In this document: positions 11,471-23,181 of the stretch, piece by piece
Layout: every line of letters starts with the position of its first letter
Numbering within the stretch: position 1 is the stretch's first letter
Notes under the pieces: generated by a model
Database searches by the model: none
Told to the model about the DNA's origin: nothing
What the model saw: the letters and a program-made list of their open reading frames with translations, nothing else
NCBI RefSeq assembly: GCF_964204865.1
Contig: NC_135262.1
Span: 6,820,001-6,884,000 of the forward strand
Reading direction: 5' to 3'
From: Styela clava
Lineage: Eukaryota > Chordata > Ascidiacea > Stolidobranchia > Styelidae
Length of the DNA: 64,000 nucleotides
Program-made: the position numbers and the translations under genes

Positions 11471-13511
11471 TTAATGCCAACCGGCCTCGTATGCTGGACA
11501 TTTCCAAAGTACGTCCAATATCTCCGCAATATCTCCGTTGTAGCATCCAGCATGAAACCAGCGTGGACACACATCACAGCCAATCTTTAAAAAAAGTCAA
11601 AATAACATGAATATAAAATTATATATTGCATGTTTATTGAACACCTATTAGGTTACTTACCCATTCTCCTTCTCCCGTCTCCCCACAAAAACTGCAGTAC
11701 GTCTCCACGCAGTCTGTCAAAAATGTATTTTTTAACTGCGTAATGTTTAGATAATTATCTAAATATCAAATATTCATTTCGTCATACCGGAATTCTGAAT
11801 CACCCAACTGGCAATTTTCGCCCTTTCATCGATTGGTGAAACAACATGGATGCTTTTAGTTTCCAGCATCATCCAAGCGAACTGCAATCGAATATATGCC
11901 AAAGAACCAATAGACAAAATAAGTTGTTTCAAAATAACGCAAAATAGTGTGAAGAAAATCATGAGAATGTTGTTTGGTATATGAAAATGAATTAATCAAT
12001 TCTTATGGAATATTTTCTTGTGAATAAATTGACAAAGAACATATACTGATGTATGGATAATTAAATTTGTATGACTTCCTATATACCTTTATCACGTAAA
12101 TTCCACAACTGGATCCATCCCTCTGAATGGGATGTTCAGTAACCGTTGGTGTCCAGTTTTCGCATTCTTTTCGTAAATTCATCCAGTTTCTGTGTGTTGT
12201 AACGTGTGTAAATTCAGTTTTACTAATATACTTTTCATGTAACTTCATTTTTAAAAATCAATACTTTTCATTCAATTTCAATGTCTTTCACAATTGTCAA
12301 TGTCATTCCAATTGTAAATACAGTTTGTTACTGGTACAATGTGATTATGTAGTTCATATATTATTTGTAAGAACAGGACACGTTTTTACGAAAACAGCCG
12401 AATACTTTCAACAAGAGAAATAGAATATTAAAAATAAAGGACTGGATAACTGTAAAGAAGATAATTTTAAAAAATCCACTCCAGGATTTGAAAGCGATCT
12501 GGCAACAGTGAAGTAAAGGTTTATTGAGTTTCTACTTTAGCTTGTAGTTGAAATGGCTAACGATAAGGTGTATTTCAGGAATTGAACTCACTTATAATTT
12601 TTACATGCGTGAGTGGTCTCTTCAATTGAACTTCCATACGAATTCAGAAAGTAGTAATTATTTCTCGTTGTGTCAATGAATTGCAAAGATATTTTGTTCG
12701 AATCAAAATGAAGAATCAAATACAAAAAAGCAATATGTAATTTTGCCACAACAATTTTTTATTTATTGAATATTATTAAAATTTCAAAACAAAACTTCAT
12801 CCTCACCAAAAGAACCCAGTGATTTCCATTTATCCTGCACGCAGAAACAATCACACTATAGTTTCCTAAATTTAACTGTAAAACAAATGAGATGATATAA
12901 GTATGATATTAAAGTGTTGTAGGAAAGATGAATATGGATTTTTTAGATAAAAAAACAATGTCGATTTTTCCAACCCTAATTTTGTTTATACCAATGGTTT
13001 TCGATCATAGTTCCGCAAGTATATTCCAGCAGTTTTATATTCAAATCCGAGGTGTTCGGCGTCAAATTGTTTTTTTCATATTTTTGTAACAAAAGTAATC
13101 ATGAAATCAACTTATACATATCAATTACACCGGGGTTCTCGAGCCTCGGATATATTTATTGGTTGTTTCCTATCCGCCTGAAAAATTAAAAACATCAAAG
13201 ATTGAAAGATTGACTTACATCAGTCATTAGATGGTGATGCATGCTGGTATGTTGGTGAAAAATACAACCAGCAATATAACTATCCATAACGTAAACATCA
13301 CGGCGATTCTTTGTCATCGGTTGAAAGGAGTAAATAATAGTCTGAAAGTATGTGCCGATCAAAAAATTTGAGAACAGTTACAAACGAATTATAAAAATTA
13401 TTTAATTGCTTGAGATTGAATAAATTATACTTTTATATCCCATTTGGAATCATGTAGAGGTAGAATTGTTATTGAGTTGTCTGTCGGGAACAGTAGCAGT
13501 GAGACGTTCAT
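11471..13511 (-). pseudogene. Decayed Ulp1/SENP-like (C48) protease plus PHD-finger gene carried by the foldback element
   Basis: Exons read on the minus strand: 13511-13431 (27 codons from ATG), 13341-13219 (includes DVYVMDSYIAG), 13177-13131, an uncertain exon near 13085-12992, 12875-12807 (INGNHWVLL, the catalytic His), about 12680-12590 (YFLNSYGSS, where Asp is expected), 12189-12087 (HPIQRDGSSCGIYV, with oxyanion Gln and catalytic Cys), 11881-11788, 11713-11661 and 11584-11471. The last two form a PHD finger (YCSFC, GCDVCPRWFHAGC, WKCPAY). Phases agree from 12680 to the stop. Damage includes a lost AG acceptor before the exon at 12680 (GCAA), no AG acceptor near 13085, active-site Asp to Asn, and the last zinc Cys to Tyr. 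Ulp1 proteases cleave SUMO-like modifiers and PHD fingers read histone tails. This copy is probably non-functional. Whether it is the element's own gene or a captured host gene is open. Confidence 0.75.
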
Positions 13512-13513
13512 TT

Positions 13514-13626
13514 ATTCCCTGCGCTCCCAAAAGCGTACAATCTAGATTCTAAATCTGAACCTATCCAGGTACACCTTTTATATTCAGGTTGTGCGTCATC
13601 TTTGTGTCCATATTTCGAGAATACCG
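13514..13626 (-). repeat. Higher-order spacer at inner edge of right array
   Basis: This is an inverted copy of the 7902-8020 spacer. Its GCGCAGGGAATAA end stops right at the first ATG of the Ulp1-PHD gene, so the spacer occupies the place where that gene's promoter or 5' leader would be. Confidence 0.8.
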
Positions 13627-16600
13627 AATTTCCCTACTTTCCGCATGGTGGATTTTTTTTAACTTTTAATATGTATTTTATATTTGTCCACCAAACACAC
13701 TGCATTAATGAATTGGATGAGAAAAAAATTCCTTCTTAACTAAATTACGCTTTAACTGAGTCAAATTGACGATTTCTTATATATATTTTTTAATTGAGGG
13801 GGAATTCCCTACTTTCCGCACGGTGGATTTTTTTTAAATTTTAATATGTATTTTATATTTGTCCACCAAATACACTGTATTAATGAATTGGATGAGAACA
13901 TATTCTTTCTTGCATAAATCATTTTTTAACTGAGTTGGATAGACGATTTCTTAAATATTTTCATTAAATTGAGGGGAATTTCCCTACTTTCCGCACGGTG
14001 GATTTTTTTTAAATTTTGATATCTACTTTATATTTGTCCACCAAACACACTGCATTAATGAATTGGATGAGAAAAAATTCCTTCTCACCTAAATTACGCT
14101 TTAACTGAGTCAAATTGACAATTTCTTATATTTTTTTCTTTAATTGAGGGGTATTTCCCTACTTTCCGCAAGGTGGATTTTTTTTAAATTTTAATATGTA
14201 TTTTATATTTGTCCACCAAATACAACGTATTAATGAATTGGATGAGAAAATATTCTTTCTTGGATAAATTACGCTTTAACTGAGTTAAATAGTCGATTTC
14301 TCAAATATTTTCATCAAATTGGGGGGAATTTCCCTACTTTCCGCACGGTGGATTTTTTTGGAATTTTATTATGTATTTTATATTCGTCCACCAAATACAC
14401 TGTATTAATAAATTGGATGAGAAAAAATTATTTTTTGCATAAATGGGTTATTCCCTGCGCTCCCAAAAGCGTACAATCTAGATTCTAAATCTGAACCTAT
14501 CCTGGTACACCTTTTATATTCAGGATGTGCGTCATCTTTGTGTCCATATTTCGAGAGTACCGAATTTCCCTACTTTCCGCATGATGGATTTTTTTTAACT
14601 TTTAATATGTATTTTATATTTGTCCACCAAACACACTGCATTAATGAATTGGATGAGAAAAAATTCCTTCTTACCTAAATTACGCTTTAACTGAGTCAAA
14701 TTGACGATTTCTTATATATATTTTTTAATTGAGGGGGAATTCCCTACTTTCCGCACAGTGGATTTTTTTTAAATTTTAATATTTATTTTATATTAGTCCA
14801 CCAAACACACTGCATTAATGAATTGGATGAGAAAAAATTCCTTCTTACCTAAATTACGCTTTAATTGAGTTAAATTGACTATTTCTTATATATTTTTCTT
14901 CAATTGGGTGGAATTTCCCTACTTTCCGCATGGTGGATTTTTTTTAAATTTTAATATGTATTTTATATTTGTCCACCAAAAACACTGCATTAATGAATTG
15001 GATGAGAAAAAACTCCTTCTTACCTAAATTACGCTTTAACTGGGTCAAATTGACGATTTCTTATATTTTTTTCTTCAATTGAGGGGAATTTTCCTACTTT
15101 CCGCACGGTGGATTTTTTTTTAATTTTAATATGTATTTTATATTTGTCCACCAAATACACTGTATTAATCAATTGGATGAGAAAATATTCTTTCTTGCAT
15201 AAATCATTTTTTAACTGAGTTGGATAGACGATATCTTAAATATTTTCATTAAATTGAGGGGAATTTCCCTACTTTCCGCACGGTGGATTTTTTTTAAATT
15301 TTAATATGTATTTTATATCTGTCCACCAAACACACTGCATTAATGAATTGGATGAGAAAAAATTCCTTCTTACCTAAATTACGCTTTAACTGAGTCAAAT
15401 TGACGATTTCTTATATTTTTTTCTTCAATTGAGGGGAATTTCCCTACTTTCCGCACGGTGGATTTTTTTTAATTTTATTATGTATTTTATATTTGTCCAC
15501 CAAATACACTGTATTAATGAATTGGATGAGAACATATTCTTTCTTGCATAAATCATTTTTTAACTGAGTTGGATAGACGATTTCTTAAATATTTTCATTA
15601 AATTGAGGGGAATTTCCCTACTTTCCGCACGGTGGATTTTTTTTAAATTTTGATATCTACTTTATATTTGTCCACCAAACACACTGCATTAATGAATTGG
15701 ATGAGAAAAAATTCCTTCTCACCTAAATTACGCTTTAACTGAGTCAAATTGACAATTTCTTATATTTTTTTCTTTAATTGAGGGGTATTTCCCTACTTTC
15801 CGCAAGGTGGATTTTTTTTTAAATTTTAATATGTATTTTATATTTGTCCACCAAATACAACGTATTAATGAATTGGATGAGAAAATATTCTTTCTTGGAT
15901 AAATTACGCTTTAACTGAGTTAAATAGTCGATTTCTCAAATATTTTCATCAAATTGGGGGGAATTTCCCTACTTTCCGCACGGTGGATTTTTTTGGAATT
16001 TTAATATGTATTTTATATTCGTCCACCAAATACACTGTATTAATAAATTGGATGAGAAAAAATTATTTTTTGCATAAATGGGTTATTCCCTGCGCTCCCA
16101 AAAGCGTACAATCTAGATTCTAAATCTGAACCTATCCTGGTACACCTTTTATATTCAGGATGTGCGTCATCTTTGTGTCCATATTTCGAGAGTACCGAAT
16201 TTCCCTACTTTCCGCATGATGGATTTTTTTTAACTTTTAATATGTATTTTATATTTGTCCACCAAACACACTGCATTAATGAATTGGATGAGAAAAAATT
16301 CCTTCTTACCTAAATTACGCTTTAACTGAGTCAAATTGACGATTTCTTATATATATTTTTTAATTGAGGGGGAATTCCCTACTTTCCGCACAGTGGATTT
16401 TTTTTAAATTTTAATATTTATTTTATATTAGTCCACCAAACACACTGCATTAATGAATTGGATGAGAAAAAATTCCTTCTTACCTAAATTACGCTTTAAT
16501 TGAGTTAAATTGACTATTTCTTATATATTTTTCTTCAATTGGGGGGAATTTCCCTACTTTCCGCATGGTGGATTTTTTTTAAATTTTAATATGTATTTTA

Positions 16601-19600
16601 TATTTGTCCACCAAAAACACTGCATTAATGAATTGGATGAGAAAAAACTCCTTCTTACCTAAATTACGCTTTAACTGGGTCAAATTGACGATTTCTTATA
16701 TTTTTTTCTTCAATTGAGGGGAATTTTCCTACTTTCCGCACGGTGGATTTTTTTTTAATTTTAATATGTATTTTATATTTGTCCACCAAATACACTGTAT
16801 TAATCAATTGGATGAGAAAATATTCTTTCTTGCATAAATCATTTTTTAACTGAGTTGGATAGACGATATCTTAAATATTTTCATTAAATTGAGGGGAATT
16901 TCCCTACTTTCCGCACGGTGGATTTTTTTTAAATTTTAATATGTATTTTATATTTGTCCACCAAACACACTGCATTAATGAATTGGATGAGAAAATATCC
17001 TTTCTTGAATAAATTACGCTTTAACTGAGTTAAATAGACGATTTCTCAAATATTTTCATCAAATTGGGGGGAATATCCCTACTTTCCGCGCGGTGGATTT
17101 TTTTTAAATTTTAATATGTATTTTATATTTGTCCACCAAATACACTGTATTAATGAATTGGTGCAGAAAATATTCTTTCTTGCATAAATTATTTTTTAAC
17201 TGAGTTGGATAGACGATTTCTTAAATATTTCCATTAAATTGAGGGGAATTTCCCTACTTTCCGCACGGAGGATTTTTTTTAAATTTTGATATCTATTTTA
17301 TATTTGTCCACCAAACACACTGCATTAATGAATTGGATGAGAAAAAATTCCTTCTTATCCAAATTACGCTTTAACTGAGTCAAATTGACAATTTCTTATA
17401 ATTTTTTCTTCAATTGAGGGGAATTTCCCTACTTTCCGCACGGTGGATTTTTTTTTAATTTTAATATGTATTTTATATTTGTCCACCAAATACAACGTAT
17501 TAATGAATTGGATGAGAAAATATTCTTTCTTGGATAAATTACGCTTTAACTGAGTTAAATAGTCGATTTCTCAAATATTTTCATCAAATTGGGGGGAATT
17601 TCCCTATTTCCGCACGGTGGATTTTTTTGAAATTTTAAGATGTATTTTATATTCGTCCACCAAATACACTGTATTAATAAATTGGATGAGAAAAAATTAT
17701 TTTTTGCATAAATGGGTTATTCCCTGCGCTCCCAAAAGCGTACAATCTAGATTCTAAATCTGAACCTATCCTGGTACACCTTTTATATGCAGGTTGTGCG
17801 TCATCTTTGTGTCCATATTTCGAGAGTACCGAATTTCCCTACTTTCCGCATGGTGGATTTTTTTTAACTTTTAATATGTATTTTATATTTGTCCACCAAA
17901 CACACTGCATTAATGAATTGGATGAGAAAAAATTCCTTCTTACCTAAATTACGCTTTAACTGAGTCAAATTGACGATTTCTTATATATATTTTTTAATTG
18001 AGGGGGAATTCCCTACTTTCCGCAAGGTGGATTTTTTTTAAATTTTAATATTTATTTTATATTTGTCCACCAAACACACTGCATTAATGAATTGTATGAG
18101 AAAAAATTCCTTCTTACCTAAATTACGCTTTAATTGAGTTAAATTGACGATTTCTTATATTTTTTTCTTCAGTTGGGGGGAATTTCCCTACTTTCCGCAC
18201 GGTGGATTTTTTTTAAATTATAATATGTATTTTATATTTGTCCACCAAAAACACTGCATTAATGAATTGGATGAGAAAAAACTCCTTCTTACCTAAATTA
18301 CGCTTTAACTGAGTCAAATTGACGATTTCTTATATTTTTTTCTTCAATTGAGGGGAATTTTCCTACTTTCCGCACGGTGGATTTTTTTTTAATTTTAATA
18401 TGTATTTTATATTTGTCCACCAAATACACTGTATTAATGAATTGGATGAGAAAATATTCTTTCTTGCATAAATCATTTTTTAACTGAGTTGGATAGACGA
18501 TTTCTTAAATATTTCCATTAAATTGAGGGGAATTTCCCTACTTTCCGCACGGTGGATTTTTTTTAAATTTTAATATCTATTTTATATTTGTCCACCAAAC
18601 ACACTGCATTAATGAATTGGATGAGAAAAAATTCCTTCTTATCTAAATTACGCTTTAACTGAGTCAAATTGACAATTTCTTATATTTTTTTCTTCAATTG
18701 AGGGGAATTTTCCTACTTTCCGCACGGTGGATTTTTTTTAAATTTTAATATGTATTTTATATTTGTCTACCAAATACACTGTATTAATGAATTGGATGAG
18801 AAAATATTTTTTCTTGGATAAATTACGCTTTAACTGAGTTAAATAGACGATTTTTCAAATATTTTCATCAATTGGGGGGAATTTCCCTACTTTCCGCACG
18901 GTGGATTTTTTTAAAATTTTAATATGTATTTTATATTCGTCCACCAAATACACTGTATTAATGAATTGGATGAGAAAATATTCTTTCCTGCCTAAATTAT
19001 TTTTTAACTGAGTTCGATAGACGATTTCTTAAATATTTCCATTAAATTGGGGGGAATTTCCCTACTTTCTGCACGGTGGATTTTTTTTAAATTTTAATAT
19101 GTATTTCATATCTGTCCACCAAATACATTGTATTGATGAATTGGATGAGAAGATATTCTTTCTTGCATAAATTATGCTTTAACTGAGTTGGATAGACGAT
19201 TTCTTAAATATTTCCATTAAATTGGGGGGAATTTCCGTACTTTCCGCACGGTGGATTTTTTTTAAATTTTAATATGTATTTTATATTTGTCCACCAAACA
19301 CATTGCATTAATGAATTGGATGAGAAAAAATTCCTTCTTACCTAAATTACGCTTTAACTGAGTTAAATTGGAGATTTCCTATATTTTTTTCTTAAACCGG
19401 GGGGAATTTTTCTACTTTCCGCACGGTGGATTTTTTTTAAATTTTAATATGTATTTTATATTTGTCTACTTAATACACTGTATTAATGAATTGGATGAGA
19501 AAAGATTATTTCCTGCATAAATTACGCTTTAACTGAGTTATATTGACAATTTCTTAAAAATTTTCCTTTAATTTGGGGGTATTTCCCAACTTTCCGCATA

Positions 19601-19714
19601 GTGGAATTGTTTTAAAATTTAATATATGTTTTATATATCTTCATCAAATTCACTGTATTAATGAATTGGATGAGTAAAAATTATTTCTTGCATAAATTAC
19701 GCTTCAACTCAGTT
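13622..19714 (-). repeat. Right satellite array, about 34 units of about 175 bp with 1,634-bp higher-order repeat
   Basis: The inverted core CCGCACGGTGG recurs about every 175 bp from 13641 to 19594. Spacer copies beginning TTCCCTGCGCTCC lie at 13514, 14451, 16085 and 17720. The last three are 1,634 and 1,635 bp apart, which fits nine units plus one spacer. Blocks at 14449-16080 and 16081-17715 share private variants, such as AGTCCACCAAACACAC following ATTTATTTTATATT, showing recent block duplication. Outermost units near 19380-19690 are more diverged. Confidence 0.95.
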
Positions 19715-19975
19715 AAATTTTAGATTTTGTCGATAAATGAGCTTCTGAGCAATAATTCATTTTATCGAGGAGAAAAATGTGTTGTTTCAATCATTTTTGT
19801 TTTTTATTATGTTTCATGTCTGTCGTCAGTTTCTAAAAGGGAGAATCGCCTAATTTTTTGCATCCATGTAGCCGCAATTAAGTGAATTCGCGACAATTGT
19901 CGTGGAACATGGCGGGTTCAAATTTGGAAAAATTGGTAACTGTCCGCTGGAAGTGGCCGCTAGCTTTACCTAGGT
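19715..19975 (-). repeat. Right terminal inverted repeat, unique part
   Basis: This is the reverse complement of 6132-6392, ending in GCTAGCTTTACCTAGGT. Confidence 0.9.
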
Positions 19976-19984
19976 CCACAAATC
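19976..19984. other. 9-bp target-site duplication, right copy
   Basis: CCACAAATC is identical to the left copy at 6123-6131. Confidence 0.9.
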
Positions 19985-20079
19985 ACAGCCAACAACACAG
20001 ATTTGTTTTCAATGTTGTTGGCTATGATTTGGTCCGGATTAAGATGCCCTACATTGCACCAATCCCAAAAATTCTGTGC

Positions 20080-20262
20080 TCAATCACAATTAAAAAACAG
20101 ATGAAAACACGTTTCCTCTACATTATCGCATAATGAACATATGCCTGATTCGTCTCTGAACCAATATTTTAGTTTATCTGCGGGAGGCAGTCCATTATGT
20201 ATTCTACTGCAGCAGCGACGCAAGACCACAGAGCTATGGAGCTTTCCCGACCTTTGACCCAC
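20080..20262 (-). pseudogene. LINE reverse-transcriptase C-terminal zinc-knuckle fragment
   Basis: The minus-strand frame contains RIHNGLPPADKLKYWF followed by CSLCDNVEETCFHLFFNCD. This matches the C-terminal zf-RVT segment of non-LTR retrotransposon proteins (C-x2-C ... ET ... H-x4-C, with C-D at the end). Only this short piece is left; no upstream reverse-transcriptase core is readable. It is a dead fragment 100 bp outside the foldback element. Confidence 0.6.
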
Positions 20263-21497
20263 GAAATATTCTTTCTATTCTTTACCATTGCAAAATTGTC
20301 GGGGCTTATTTTTTTGGGTGGTTTCGCGAGTTGGTGACTGTAAAATGGGGTATGTGTTTAAAACCATCATTGTGATTCATCGCATACAACAATCTGTTTT
20401 TTAAAAGTACCGGTTAGGAATTTTAGTCTAGTCTACCACAGCTATTTCTTGGTATTTACCAGGTCGCTATGACGTATCTATGGACCTTTCCCCGAGCATC
20501 GACTTCCTGGTTTATTTCGTGACATTGGCCAATCAGCAAGATGCAAAAAGTGACGTAACAATGCCCCCTTTTCGCATCCGCTCAGACACTTTTCTCACTC
20601 AGACAGATTTTCAAGCGTGGTTGTGAACATTATCTCGTTTACGCGTTTTTGAACTCTATTCGTTAGTTTTCAGTTGTGTTTCGGAAACTTAAATAAAAAT
20701 CAGATAACTCAATGATCACTCTGTCTTCCTGTGAGTTTTAGTTTAAATGCAGTGATGAAAATTAGTGTAGAAATACCTGTGATAGACTAGCCTGAAATTC
20801 GTTACCGGTACTCTTAAAAAACAGATTGTTGTGTGCGATGAATCATAATGATGGTTTGAAACACATACCCCATTTTACAGGCGCCAACTCGCAGAAGCAC
20901 TCCTAAAATAGCCCTGGAAATTTTGCAATGGTAAAGTATAGAAAGAATTTCCCGGGGGTCAAAGGTCGGGGAAAGGTCCATTGCGTTTTCTTATGTATTT
21001 ATTTATTAAGTAATATATTTTACTCGATTTAATTATATTTATCACGTTTTTGTTAGACTTCCCCGAGGGGGCGCCGCACGATAAGCAGAATTGGTTTTCG
21101 GCGTCTCCTTTCACCCTGGAATGCGATTTTTTAGATTTCTTTCAATTTATGTATGTATAGTTCGTACTTTCAGCTTGGTGAAGAAATAAATTACTGATTA
21201 CTATTTCTACACTGATTTCTTATTACTGCAATTAAATTAAAACGCCTAGGAAGACAGAGTGATCACTGAATTATCTGATTTATATTTTAATTTCCGAAAC
21301 ACAACTTAAAACTAACGAATAGAGTTCAAAAACGCGAAGACGAGGTAATGTTTACGACCACACCAGAAAATCTGTCTGAGTGAGAATTGTCTGAGCGGAT
21401 GCTTGAAGGGAGCATTGTTACGTCACTTTTTGCATCTTGCTGATTGGCCAATGTCACGAAGTAAACAGGGAAGTCGATGCTCGGGGAAAGGTTCATT
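20243..21497. mobile_element. MITE family A: one copy inserted into another
   Basis: A full copy spans about 20481-20985, with ends TGGACCTTTCCCCGA and TCGGGGAAAGGTCCA. On both sides lie parts of a second copy. The 20243-20470 part carries CCGACCTTTGACCC and the block CTTTACCATTGCAAAATT. The 21180-21497 part ends CGATGCTCGGGGAAAGGTTC. About 200 bp of other sequence (20990-21180) sits in the outer copy. Related copies are at 35690-36093, 49735-50065 and 50199-51265. There is no coding capacity. Confidence 0.7.
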
Positions 21498-22948
21498 GTC
21501 GCGGTCCGTAGCGTCCGCGTTTATATTGTGTGTTGTGTATCTATATTTTTATGTTTATAAACTGTTATGTTGCCCCTTATTTGATGCTGTTTTGTCGGAT
21601 TTAACTCCGACCACTCACTACATGTAAGGCAAAAACTGCGCCTTTCGCTGTCTCTTCTCCGGCTGCTGCGCTGGCGACTGGTCGAGTTTTAATTTCTTTA
21701 GTGATGTTTTGCTTGACTGTTATATGTTTTAAGTGTGAAGTTGCCGTACGATCGTAAATATATAGTACTACTAAATCTCCAACTCTGCTCGCCGTATAAT
21801 AAACAAACAAAGGCGATGTTGCACTTCCAAGTGGCGGGCGTTACGGTTGGTTTTGTTCAGACAAGATGCTTAGCGATGACGACGCTCCTGCATCACAGCT
21901 CGAAAACTAGCCCTGTTCATTGATGACTGATCGAAAGATTTGCTGAAGGACGTGGAGAATTTGATGAATATGAACAAATAATTGTGAAAATGAAGACACA
22001 TTCTGTCCTGCAAATGACCAGGATGATGTGACAACATCTTTTTCGAAAGACAGCAAGGCATCAAAAATGCGTTGCATTGCAAAAAATGTCAGATGTACGT
22101 AAAGTGGTGGAACGAAAATGAATACTTTGCACTTTATATAAAAAAAAAAACGCTTAGTAGCACAGTATTTTGGTCTCACTCCATCTTAAGTATTGTAGCT
22201 TTCACAGAAGTTTTTTCTCCACTTGGCCTATAATCAGGACTGCCATAACGTCCTTATTTTGAATGTTTTTGTTTTAGAAAATATTTGTCCTTATTTCTAA
22301 GAAACATCTTTATTTTGGCGTGTGTCACTATTTTTAACCTTATAAATGAATATACCAGTAGATTAAACTTTGAATCTAGTTTAGATCTAGAACTTCACAA
22401 GAGATAAAATGAGTAAACTTAAAAAACTTGCCGTGATAATTATGAGAAAGAACTCAACGGCGTCAAACGAAACGAAGGGCCAGTGATTTGCGCTCTGCAG
22501 CTTTTGTGAATGTGACAACAATCTGGAATGCATAGGTAGAGCAGCAATTTCTGTTAATAATGCAACCCAGACACACAAGGCTCTGCTCAAGAAACCAATC
22601 AAACCAATCTATGAATAACATTTTTAGGAGTCAATGATGATACAAAGGCTATCTTAACACATGCAAGCAGCTGAAATTTATTTCCATCATCACATTATTG
22701 AACATCCGACACTTGATATAAAAGAAAAATATTTTCAAATCAATCATGAGCAAATACCTATTAAACAATGTAACTGAATGTCAAGATGTAACAACACCAC
22801 TTGAGAAAGTATTCAATTTGAGCAAATGTATATGCAAAGTACTTAATAGCAACGAGATGGACAATGAACTCATGGAATACGAAAACAATTGAAGAAACAC
22901 AGCAGCTAGAACGAAGATTAAGATATATGTGCTAACAGTCAAGTTTTT

Positions 22949-23181
22949 GTCCTCCTAAAGTATGCGTACCAAGAAATGAGGACACTGGAACGGAGTATGT
23001 GTACCACGTTAGGGTTAGGCCAATATTTTATTCCCTTTTCCTTATTTTAGTTCTATTACGAGTTCAGGGACTAACCAAGTGAGTTTTGTAGTATTTGTAC
23101 CTAAAAGTATGGCCTAACCTGGTACACATACTATGTTCCGTTGTCCGTCATCTTGGTACACGGTACATTTCTGGAGTACCC
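22949..23181. mobile_element. hAT-type MITE (family B), complete
   Basis: This 233-bp element is flanked by AAGTTTTT at 22941-22948 and 23182-23189. The ends GTCCTCCTAAAGTATGCG and its inverted partner GGTACATTTCTGGAGTACCC mark a palindromic MITE with the shared block TATTACGAGTTCAGGGAC inside. An 8-bp duplication is typical of hAT elements. Confidence 0.8.

Larger units (their letters stand above)
6132..19975. mobile_element. 13.8-kb foldback-type transposon with satellite-filled inverted arms
   Basis: The two ends are inverted copies of each other beginning ACCTAGGTAAAGCTAGCGG, and the whole is flanked by a perfect 9-bp duplication. Each arm has about 260 bp of unique terminus followed by head-to-tail units of about 175 bp: about 19 on the left and about 34 on the right, in opposite orientation. 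Between the arms (about 9755-13511) lies unique DNA with a decayed Ulp1-PHD gene. Long inverted arms built of tandem repeats define foldback elements, and 9-bp duplications are known for Drosophila Foldback and for the Mutator superfamily. No transposase domain was found, so this copy is probably non-autonomous. Placement in Mutator/Foldback is inference from architecture and duplication length. Confidence 0.9.

Noticed and set aside
12127..12423. Plus-strand open frame of 98 codons
   Set aside because: It lies antisense to the readable Ulp1 exon at 12087-12189 and shows no domain.
6393..19714. Regular repeats that could be mistaken for a CRISPR array
   Set aside because: Units of about 175 bp repeat over their whole length with no unique spacers, in an intron-bearing animal genome.
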